DNA of 44,274 nt from a virus. The stretch covers positions 1 through 44,274 of IMG/VR virus record IMGVR_UViG_3300027906_000036. The stretch is one strand, 5' to 3'. Positions 1 to 6,275 of this stretch are shown here, piece after piece. Position 1 is the stretch's first letter. Every line of letters starts with the position of its first letter. The notes below the pieces were generated by a model that searched no databases, was not told the DNA's origin, and worked only from the letters and a program-made list of their open reading frames with translations. The translations under genes were made by a program, and so were the position numbers.

Positions 1-1825
1 GTTTGTCATATCCTTTTGCAAGTACAGGTTCAATAGTATCTTCTGCGATAGTATTAATGAAGTCAATAATTTTCGCCTTCGGTGTATCTTCGGGAAAGAC
101 TTGTTTCACCAAATCGTCAAGAGTGATATACAATGAATCAGTATCGATTGCAATCACATAGTCTTTGTCTTCTGTCTTGAGAACTTGATTCAACCAATCA
201 TTGATTGTTTTCTCACCCCACTGAATAATCAATTGACCCGAAGTCGTAATCGCTTCTGCGAGGTCTACAGAAAAGAATGCAAACCACTGATTAGCAAGAG
301 CACCATAAGCACTGTTCAATGCAATCTTACGAACCTGTTGATTGTTATACGCACGTTTGATTAGTGTGTCCAGTTCTCTTTTGCGTTTTGCGTCAAGACC
401 TTTCTGTTGTCTCTCCTGCTGATACGTAATCATTTTCTTCTTCCATAACTTTCTCTCGTCATAGAATTGTTCCATGAGTTCAGGAAGAAAACCTTGTTTG
501 TCTTTTTTGAATTGTGCACCGTTTGGTGTTACAGCATAATCACCTTTGATTGTCTGTTTACCAGTGAGTAATTTTTCTACAGAAGTATCTACCTTACCCC
601 TAATCATTTTTTCAGGCGAGATATTATACTGCATAATGATATGTGGATAGAGTGAGTTTAAGTCAAACGATACAACCCAGTCATGACCACCAACCAATGG
701 TTCTTTGACATATGCACCTGCAATCTTACTGGTCTTTTCTTGTCCACGTAATTTCTGTGGCGGTGTTTGGATTCCCTGTTCTTTCAAGAAGTTGTAGATA
801 ATGGTTTCCCAATACTTCACCATTCCAAATGTATCTGCGTAGTTGCACTTGGCAGTATACGCCATGGATTGAATCAGTTCAATGAATCCTAGTTTGTCTT
901 CTAGTTCTTCAATCAGTTCCACGTCACGGACATTGTATTCCAAGAACAGTGGATAATTAGTTCTGTATAATGTGTGTAGAGAACCGTACTCTGAATAATC
1001 TAATTTACCTTTACCCAGTTCAACTTGTGCTATGTGGTCAAGTTTGTAACTCTCTTGTTTAATAAATGTATTTTTTCTGTACAGTTCAAGATAGTCAAGA
1101 ACATTAACACCATACAATGTGTATACTTGATTCTTTTGATAACCATACTGCGTGAATTCTCTTACGTCTGACATTCTCCAAGGCGAAAGTTTTTTGTGAT
1201 ACCCGTCACCAAATAATCTATCAAGACGATTACAAAGATATGTAATGTCGAATGAGTTTACATTCCAACCTGTAATGATATCAAATGATTGTTTGTCCCA
1301 ATACTTAATAAACTCTTCTAGTAGGAATGCTTCGTCTTGACAATCGACATAGTCTACATTATCAGGTGCGTCCCAAGGGCCGATTCCAAATGTAACTGAG
1401 TTCTTACCGAATGGTTTGATTGTGATTGCGTTGACTTTCTCTTTCGCTTCCATAGGGTCAGGAAACCCTTCTTCACACTCACACTCAATATCAAGTGAGG
1501 CGACACGAATGAGTTTGGTATTAGGTTCTATTGTACCTTGAAACTTATCTGCAATATAAGTGTAGACATAACGGTCATAACCGTGGATATCAAATCCTTC
1601 CACTTGCTCATATTGTTCTCTGAACTTACGTGCACCACCCATAGAATTTAGATTCACAACCTCAAGTGGTTGTCCGTCTAAAGACCTATAAGCGGTTTGT
1701 CCTTTCTTAGATTTGACGTAGTGATTAGGTCGATAGGCAACTTGAACTTTTACCTTCTTATTGCCTTGATACCCTGTTACTAAAATCTTGTCACGTGTCC
1801 TGCATACATTTGTGTAAAAATCCAT
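1..1825 (-). CDS. 43: DNA polymerase gp43, family B (3' end cut by window edge)
   Basis: Replicative family B DNA polymerase with 3'-5' proofreading, the T4 gp43 homologue. About 608 codons are visible and the C-terminal part (thumb and clamp-binding tail) lies outside the window. Seen directly: Exo I motif DIE at residues 112-114, an Exo II-like NVNSFDI stretch, motif A DLNSLYP starting at D388, motif B around NSAYG, and motif C DTDS with D561 and D563, all in one frame with no shift. The ATG at 1825 is the start because no gene frame lies upstream and a TATACT box sits exactly six bases before it. In T4 gene 43 directly follows regA; here about 12 kb of accessory genes separate them. Function is certain from motifs and family. 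Confidence 0.97.
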   Translation of the reverse strand, partial: MDFYTNVCRTRDKILVTGYQGNKKVKVQVAYRPNHYVKSKKGQTAYRSLDGQPLEVVNLNSMGGARKFREQYEQVEGFDIHGYDRYVYTYIADKFQGTIEPNTKLIRVASLDIECECEEGFPDPMEAKEKVNAITIKPFGKNSVTFGIGPWDAPDNVDYVDCQDEAFLLEEFIKYWDKQSFDIITGWNVNSFDITYLCNRLDRLFGDGYHKKLSPWRMSDVREFTQYGYQKNQVYTLYGVNVLDYLELYRKNTFIKQESYKLDHIAQVELGKGKLDYSEYGSLHTLYRTNYPLFLEYNVRDVELIEELEDKLGFIELIQSMAYTAKCNYADTFGMVKYWETIIYNFLKEQGIQTPPQKLRGQEKTSKIAGAYVKEPLVGGHDWVVSFDLNSLYPHIIMQYNISPEKMIRGKVDTSVEKLLTGKQTIKGDYAVTPNGAQFKKDKQGFLPELMEQFYDERKLWKKKMITYQQERQQKGLDAKRKRELDTLIKRAYNNQQVRKIALNSAYGALANQWFAFFSVDLAEAITTSGQLIIQWGEKTINDWLNQVLKTEDKDYVIAIDTDSLYITLDDLVKQVFPEDTPKAKIIDFINTIAEDTIEPVLAKGYDK

Positions 1826-1831
1826 AATATA

Positions 1832-1837
1832 AGTATA
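1832..1837 (-). promoter_or_regulatory. Host-like -10 box of gene 43 (leaderless spacing)
   Basis: TATACT on the minus strand, six bases before the gp43 ATG. TTGTAG lies 17 bases further upstream as a fair -35 (4 of 6 matches to TTGACA). No Shine-Dalgarno fits between box and ATG. The predicted start of transcription coincides with the start codon. Confidence 0.55.
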
Positions 1838-1849
1838 CTACAGACGGGA

Positions 1850-2086
1850 CTATTCTACAAGATTCTTTTTAGAATGAAAATCAAAATTATTGATTGCAAC
1901 GTCCTTAATATCTTTCCAGTGTGCTATTTGAGATAACTCGTCTTCCACTGTCTTCATTAAGTCAGGGTGTTCTGCAACACCACTTGCATTCTTTGTTAAT
2001 ACCTCAACATTAATTTTGTGTTTTGAAATCATTGCGTCTGCTTGTTGCACAATCGCATTTAATACTTTATCATGAAAATCAATCAT
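1850..2086 (-). CDS. Hypothetical protein, 78 aa
   Basis: Small soluble, mostly helical protein that I do not recognise. It has no signal peptide, membrane segment or cysteine motif. Its start overlaps the stop of the lysozyme gene by four bases (an ATGA-type junction), so it is probably translated by coupling within the same operon. The end of the gene contains the presumed -35 region of the gene 43 promoter. Function unknown. Confidence 0.75.
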   Translation of the reverse strand: MIDFHDKVLNAIVQQADAMISKHKINVEVLTKNASGVAEHPDLMKTVEDELSQIAHWKDIKDVAINNFDFHSKKNLVE

Positions 2087-2529
2087 ACATTCCTAACTGT
2101 TTCTTGTAGTTCTACACTCCTGCGTCCTACTTGTTTAAACCAACGACTGTCTTCCATTTCAACAGCCATTCTTTCCCAATCGTGGTCTTCAACTGCATTC
2201 AACATATTCTTGAACTTACCCAGTCTAGTTCCACCTAAGTTGAAACACATATTAACCAAGACTTCTTGAATGTCGCCTGGCAAATCTTTCCAAACGTCTT
2301 CTCCAATAACATGAACTGTTTCGTCCATATGTTTATCAAAGTCTGAGTCATAGTATGCGTCTACAACTTCTTGCGAAACTGCAGTACCAACTTCCCAATC
2401 GTACTCAGGGTCATCGGGTTGACACAAATGTCCAACACCGAGAGTTTTAAATCCCAATGAGTCAATATAAATTTCTAGCACTTCACCTTCGTGCCTCTTA
2501 ATCGCTTCTTTACATCTTTCTAAGTTCAT
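2083..2529 (-). CDS. e: T4-type lysozyme (endolysin, GH24 family)
   Basis: Peptidoglycan-cleaving muramidase that lyses the cell at the end of infection. The 148 residues are close to T4 lysozyme (164). The catalytic triad of the family is in place: E14 in HEGE, D23 in YIDSLGF and T29 in KTLGVGH, with the T4-like C-terminal pattern SRWFKQVGRR. There is no signal peptide, so it should need a holin to reach the wall, as in T4. It overlaps neighbours on both sides by four bases. A second, exported wall hydrolase is at 8128-8622, so the phage carries two hydrolases with different routes to the wall. Fold and activity are confident; the gene symbol is by analogy. Confidence 0.93.
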   Translation of the reverse strand: MNLERCKEAIKRHEGEVLEIYIDSLGFKTLGVGHLCQPDDPEYDWEVGTAVSQEVVDAYYDSDFDKHMDETVHVIGEDVWKDLPGDIQEVLVNMCFNLGGTRLGKFKNMLNAVEDHDWERMAVEMEDSRWFKQVGRRSVELQETVRNV

Positions 2530-2831
2530 TTTTTCTCCTCGCTTCTTGCGACTTGTTCTTCTAGGAGTTCCACTAGAATATCTCCCATGAGGTTATTTAG
2601 GTCGTTGTCTTTTTCTAAATCAGACAAGTCCATACCTTCGGGAACTCTTCTAATAGTTCTCTGAAAATTTAGTTCAGGTTTTCCTTCTACGAATTCTACC
2701 TTTCCATATTGATAAACGGTGTCTTTGAATTCACCCTTCATAATTTCTATAGCATAATGTTCTTCGTCCCTTTGATTGGGATTCTCCACTATCCTATACA
2801 TTTCACCAATTAAGTGTGGTCTGTTACTCAA
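2526..2831 (-). CDS. Hypothetical protein, 101 aa
   Basis: Charged soluble protein with a central beta-rich stretch (YQYGKVEFVEG) and an acidic helical C-terminus. I do not recognise a family. It overlaps the lysozyme gene downstream and the SDR gene upstream by four bases each, so it is part of a tightly packed operon running from the radical SAM gene to the lysozyme. Nothing in the sequence gives a function. Confidence 0.75.
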   Translation of the reverse strand: MSNRPHLIGEMYRIVENPNQRDEEHYAIEIMKGEFKDTVYQYGKVEFVEGKPELNFQRTIRRVPEGMDLSDLEKDNDLNNLMGDILVELLEEQVARSEEKK

Positions 2832-3403
2832 TGTAGTTCCCCTCTTTGAAATGATTTTAAGTCTTGCACGTCATTGTAGTTATGGTGTGCTTGAATCGTC
2901 ATGTCTGCTATCTCTATTTCAGGATAACTTGTAATTAGTTTATGTACCAGTCCTGCAATTTCTGTTCTTGCTATACTAGGTAATGGTGAGTTTAAAAGTC
3001 CTAAATTCAATGTAGTCATTTTATATTGTTTACTTGAATTGTATTGATAATTATTTGCAAGGTGATTCAGTGACGCTTTGGCAGCTGAGTAAAGATATCC
3101 TTTGGATATGTTTGGTTGAGCTGCTCTTGAAGAAAAATTAATAATGTATTTACTATCGTCATGACACCATGCGTCATGGGCTAATTCTAAAATTTTTGTC
3201 TGTTCAAATTCTTCATACGCAAAGTTGATTAATACATCATATGTTTCCCAACCCCACCAGTTACTTTTATTGACAGTAATATTTTCTATACGTTCAGATT
3301 TAACTTCTATCTCTTTACCGTTAAATGGTGTTGCTTGTAATGTATCAATAATTGTTTTTGCTAAACCTGTACTACCTGTTATTGCCACTCTCATAATATT
3401 CAC
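2828..3403 (-). CDS. Short-chain dehydrogenase/epimerase-like protein (SDR)
   Basis: NAD(P)-dependent SDR fold. Seen: an N-terminal GSTGLA dinucleotide-binding loop at residues 10-15, a serine pair at 91-92 (NFSSRA) and the catalytic YxxxK as Y105 and K109. At 191 residues it is shorter than classical SDRs (about 250), so the C-terminal substrate-binding part is reduced. It overlaps the radical SAM gene by 32 bases if it starts at 3403; an internal ATG at 3394 is an alternative start. The pairing with the radical SAM enzyme suggests a two-step modification of a small molecule or sugar. Oxidoreductase class is fairly sure, substrate unknown. Confidence 0.8.
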   Translation of the reverse strand: MNIMRVAITGSTGLAKTIIDTLQATPFNGKEIEVKSERIENITVNKSNWWGWETYDVLINFAYEEFEQTKILELAHDAWCHDDSKYIINFSSRAAQPNISKGYLYSAAKASLNHLANNYQYNSSKQYKMTTLNLGLLNSPLPSIARTEIAGLVHKLITSYPEIEIADMTIQAHHNYNDVQDLKSFQRGELH

Positions 3404-4292
3404 TCACTAAATCAAAGGACGGTTTTCCAAATAGTGAACCGTCAACACTGCATTTATTACAAGGTGAATGACTTCTATCACCTTTCATTAACTTCTTACG
3501 AATCTTTGTCATAGGTTTACTAAACCAAACGTCATGTAATGTTGACTGTAGCAAGTTACCTACAACATGTTCTCGTCCCCAATCGTTTGAACAGAATAGA
3601 ACGTCACCGTTCCAATCAACAAACATTTTGTAGAAGGGGTAATGACAAGGTTTGCCTTTCAAAGAAGTAATGTCTGTTTCTTCTATCCCAACCCAGTCAA
3701 TTACCCCACTACGGTTATTGAGAATCAATCCATGTTTCTCAAAGTCTCCCCAATGCATTCTAAATTTATACATATCTTCTCTTACATTCTTCAGCATTTC
3801 TTCAAACTTTGTCATTTGTTCTATACCGTCATATAAATTTATGTACAATAAATCTAGTCCTGCTCTATACAATCTTTCAACATACTCTTCTGTAAGTTTG
3901 TCTCCATTTGTATTACATTCAATTGTTGCCATTGGTAAATTGAATCTAAACTCTTTAATTATTTCTACAAAGTTTGGATTCAACAAGTTCTCCCCGAACC
4001 CACTGAATGATATTTTACCTGAATACTGATTCTCTCCTAATTCTTCTGCAATGGTTCTAGCACCTTTAACCGTAAGATGGAGATTCCTGTTGGGAAATAC
4101 TGCTGGGTCATGTCTTGGACAAAAGACACATGTCCTGTTGCACAACTCAGTAGTATTAATTTCAACTGTAAGAATCGAGTCAAGAGGTTTGAGTTCATCA
4201 CTTTTTTTATTCCAATGCCGTTGTTCCTGTTCCCTTCTATGTTCAAGGAAATCGTATTGGTCAACTGCTGTTACTGGTATGTTTTTGCTCAT
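3372..4292 (-). CDS. Radical SAM protein with SPASM-like C-terminal cluster
   Basis: Radical S-adenosylmethionine enzyme of 306 residues. The 4Fe-4S binding CxxxCxxC is at C51, C55 and C58, and a GFGE motif follows near residue 98. C216, C234, C278 and C281 form a C-terminal cysteine set like the auxiliary-cluster SPASM/twitch domain. Such enzymes modify peptides or carbohydrates; which applies here is open. The gene follows a tRNA-like RNA by seven bases and has no Shine-Dalgarno, so its translation may depend on processing of that RNA. It overlaps the SDR gene downstream. Family assignment is strong, substrate unknown. Confidence 0.9.
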   Translation of the reverse strand: MSKNIPVTAVDQYDFLEHRREQEQRHWNKKSDELKPLDSILTVEINTTELCNRTCVFCPRHDPAVFPNRNLHLTVKGARTIAEELGENQYSGKISFSGFGENLLNPNFVEIIKEFRFNLPMATIECNTNGDKLTEEYVERLYRAGLDLLYINLYDGIEQMTKFEEMLKNVREDMYKFRMHWGDFEKHGLILNNRSGVIDWVGIEETDITSLKGKPCHYPFYKMFVDWNGDVLFCSNDWGREHVVGNLLQSTLHDVWFSKPMTKIRKKLMKGDRSHSPCNKCSVDGSLFGKPSFDLVSEYYESGNNR

Positions 4293-4299
4293 ATGAAAC

Positions 4300-4371
4300 T
4301 GGAGCGGAGTGAAAGATTTGATACTTCATCTCTAAACTGGTAGTTCAGTGTGTTACTTACACCAACTCCGC
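4300..4371 (-). tRNA. tRNA-Gly-like gene, anticodon ACC, short D-loop, CCA encoded
   Basis: Cloverleaf read by hand on the minus strand. Acceptor stem GCGGAGT with ACTCCGC (7 bp), then T73 and an encoded CCA. D-stem GTGT/ACAC with a five-base loop AAGTA that lacks the usual GG. Anticodon stem CTGAA/TTTAG (one G-U pair), loop CTACCAG, anticodon ACC. Four-base variable region. T-loop ATCAAAT (consensus TTCRANY with one change), with a T-C mismatch closing the T-stem. Glycine identity elements G1-C72, C2-G71, G3-C70, C35, C36 and U73 are all present, and the ends match those of the T4 and E. coli tRNA-Gly genes. It may be a functional but divergent tRNA or a decaying one. It lies between the DUF4338-like and radical SAM genes. 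Confidence 0.6.
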
Positions 4372-4378
4372 TAAACTT

Positions 4379-5515
4379 TTATCGTATAATATCGATATCA
4401 TCGGCATTAACATTCCATGTTTCTAAATTAGTTCTGAGTCTGTCCTCAGATTTTAACTTGTCGAATCTCTTACCTGCTAGTTTCTTCCACCATTGTACAA
4501 CACCGTCAAACTCATATCGGTCATAGTTTGGTGCCTTCTTTAAGGTGTCAGTTTCTAGATTAAGAAAATCGACCACGTTCTCATAACCATAATTAGAAAA
4601 GTATTGTCTTTTGCGTTCTGTCAATGCCTTTGCATCGATAAATGTTTGGTTGAATTCTTTCAACTTTTCCTTATCATGGGTATTTAGTGAATTCTTAATT
4701 ATAGAAATCATCTTCTGTTGTGTTTTCATTTTTCTAGAAGACGCTTCTTCATGTACTAATGGTACTCCATTGTTTTTGTTTTCAAACCAAAACTTAAGTT
4801 CTCTGAATTTATCGTCATTGATACTTGGTACAAAGTCTGAATCAGTCAAACCTTTGAATCTAAGGAAGGGTTTCATACCGTCATATTGTGAAGCAGTCTT
4901 AGAAGAACCGTACAAAGAGGTTGTCTCAAAACCACAAAACGTTCCTTTGTATTTTTTGTTCAAGTCTCTACGTGCTTTGTGCGAACAACAAATAGCTGCA
5001 AGTAGTTTACCACCAAGATAGTTGTATCCAAATGGTTGAGTTGGAACAATAGTAAATCCCATAATCACGGAATCATTGAAACGTTTCATAACGTCTTTGT
5101 TCATAGTATCTAAAGGTCTTCCCAACATTTCATTCCTAGGTTTAGAATTGATTGTTGGACTACCGAACCGTATGAAACCCACAATTTTGTTTGTGTTCTT
5201 TTCGTATACAACCCACTTCAATGCCTTGCCAGGAATTGACTTTTCTAAGGCATGAGACGTTGTAATTTCAAGATAGTTATCAAACAATTCATTTGATAAT
5301 ACTCTACATTCAAATTCCATATCCTGTGGGTGCATTGTAAAATCACTGAACATATCGTCTTCGGGGCCCATGCCAGGCAGTGACGTTGGAAGTGAATCCA
5401 TACGTTCAAGTTTTACTTTTCTTAGGTAATCGTCTATGCGGTCAAAACCTTTATAGTAATCTATAAAAACCTGAGCGGCATGTAACGAATCGGCATGTGA
5501 TAAAATAACAGACAT
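4379..5515 (-). CDS. DUF4338/DruA-like protein (tentative), 378 aa
   Basis: Large soluble protein without signal peptide or membrane segments. The central part has the order of motifs that I associate with DUF4338, the domain of Druantia protein DruA: a beta stretch ending in IVPTQPFGYNYLGGKLLA, then CGFETTSLYGSS, then SQYDGMKPFLRFKG. The N- and C-terminal thirds are charged and not recognised. I cannot confirm the family without a profile search, and the biochemical role of DUF4338 is not established to my knowledge. The gene has its own TATAAT box six bases from the ATG within inverted repeats, so it seems independently regulated. The tRNA-like gene begins seven bases after its stop. Confidence 0.72.
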   Translation of the reverse strand: MSVILSHADSLHAAQVFIDYYKGFDRIDDYLRKVKLERMDSLPTSLPGMGPEDDMFSDFTMHPQDMEFECRVLSNELFDNYLEITTSHALEKSIPGKALKWVVYEKNTNKIVGFIRFGSPTINSKPRNEMLGRPLDTMNKDVMKRFNDSVIMGFTIVPTQPFGYNYLGGKLLAAICCSHKARRDLNKKYKGTFCGFETTSLYGSSKTASQYDGMKPFLRFKGLTDSDFVPSINDDKFRELKFWFENKNNGVPLVHEEASSRKMKTQQKMISIIKNSLNTHDKEKLKEFNQTFIDAKALTERKRQYFSNYGYENVVDFLNLETDTLKKAPNYDRYEFDGVVQWWKKLAGKRFDKLKSEDRLRTNLETWNVNADDIDIIR

Positions 5516-5556
5516 GTACCCATTATACTAAACAGGTACATATCTGTATAGTGGGT
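5514..5556 (-). promoter_or_regulatory. -10 box and nested inverted repeats at the DUF4338-like gene
   Basis: TATAAT at 5522-5527, six bases from the ATG. It lies inside a 7-bp inverted repeat ATGTACC/GGTACAT (5514-5520 and 5535-5541, spacer 14). A second, overlapping 11-bp repeat has one G-T pair (5518-5528 and 5546-5556). Either could be an operator; the second could also form an RNA hairpin after the hsp20 gene. Confidence 0.45.
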
Positions 5557-5558
5557 TT

Positions 5559-5969
5559 TTAAGAAATTTTGATTTCTACAGGTTTATCTTCTTCGGGAAT
5601 AACCTTTTCTAAATTAACAGATAAGATACCGTCTTTTAACTCTGCCCCTTCGATAACAATATCGTCTGAGAGAGTCCAACTTCTCTTAAATGCTCTAGAA
5701 GCTAATCCTTTGTGGACAAAGTCCTTGGATTCATCTTCTAATTTACCCTCAATGATAAGAACATTTTTCTCTTTAGTGATAGAGATATCTTTCTTACCGA
5801 ACCCTGCAACCGCAAGTTCAACACTGAAATGCTCATCGTCAACCTTTACGACATTGTAAGGTGGGTAGTTAGTAGTAGGGATATTTGACATTCTTTCGAG
5901 GTCTTCAAAGTACCTGTCAAATCCTATAGCGAACGGTCTGAATTGACCAAATATATCTAAATGCGTCAT
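5559..5969 (-). CDS. hsp20: Small heat shock protein, Hsp20/IbpA class
   Basis: ATP-independent holdase chaperone that keeps unfolding proteins soluble. The 136 residues comprise a short N-terminal arm, an alpha-crystallin domain (about 35-125, with VELAVAGFGKKDI and the typical DGILSVNLEK strand) and a short tail. The domain contains the usual G-L-A-x-R-x-F-x-R-x-W segment (SRAFKRSWTL). Hsp20 is a common passenger of marine T4-like phages. The start is set by AGGAGA a few bases before the ATG. Upstream lie an extended -10 box and a late box, so it is probably made both early and late. Identification is strong. Confidence 0.95.
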   Translation of the reverse strand: MTHLDIFGQFRPFAIGFDRYFEDLERMSNIPTTNYPPYNVVKVDDEHFSVELAVAGFGKKDISITKEKNVLIIEGKLEDESKDFVHKGLASRAFKRSWTLSDDIVIEGAELKDGILSVNLEKVIPEEDKPVEIKIS

Positions 5970-5982
5970 ATTTTTCTCCTAA

Positions 5983-6039
5983 ATTATAGCAAGTTAATAT
6001 AATGTAATCCTCTTTTGAGCAATTACAATAGTATTTATA
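5983..6039 (-). promoter_or_regulatory. Early and late promoters of hsp20
   Basis: Minus-strand TGCTATAAT (extended -10; box at 5983-5988) lies close to the ATG. A perfect T4-type late box TATAAATA lies at 6032-6039, giving a leader of about 60 bases. A further TATAAT is at 6041-6046. No convincing -35 was found for the host-like boxes, as expected for an extended -10. Confidence 0.55.
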
Positions 6040-6056
6040 TATTATATGGGGTCTAA

Positions 6057-6275
6057 CTATAAAATTTCAAGAGGGTTTATTGAAATAATTGTATCAATTT
6101 CAATATCGTGATATGCTTCATCTTCTATGTCCCACACAACTATCTTGTCTCCCTGAGATTGAAATTTGCGAGGGATAGTACAATGTCTTACATGAATCTT
6201 ATCAGACGTGAGAGATTGATATTCTACTACTGCTTCTTTTAATAATAGTTTATCTAATACTTCCGTAAAGGTCAT
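6057..6275 (-). CDS. Small beta-barrel protein, WYL_2/DUF2693-like (tentative)
   Basis: Protein of 72 residues built mainly of beta strands: KEAVVEYQSL, KIHVRHCTIP, KIVVWDIEDEAYHDIEID. Length and strand order resemble the small Sm/SH3-like phage proteins of PF10902 (WYL_2, formerly DUF2693), whose role is unknown. It overlaps the stop of the adenylate cyclase gene by four bases, so it is translationally coupled to it. A role near the cyclase is possible, but only context supports that. Confidence 0.72.
   Translation of the reverse strand: MTFTEVLDKLLLKEAVVEYQSLTSDKIHVRHCTIPRKFQSQGDKIVVWDIEDEAYHDIEIDTIISINPLEIL

Noticed and set aside
2593-2599. CTAAATA box five bases before an ATG inside the gene at 2526-2831
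   Set aside because: The ATG is an internal codon near the 3' end of an intact frame, with no gene starting there; probably chance.
4303-4372. tRNA-Thr (GGT) on the plus strand from the same palindromic acceptor stem
   Set aside because: On the plus strand the anticodon stem has an A-C mismatch, there is no T-loop consensus and no CCA; the minus strand fits glycine identity bases and has CCA.
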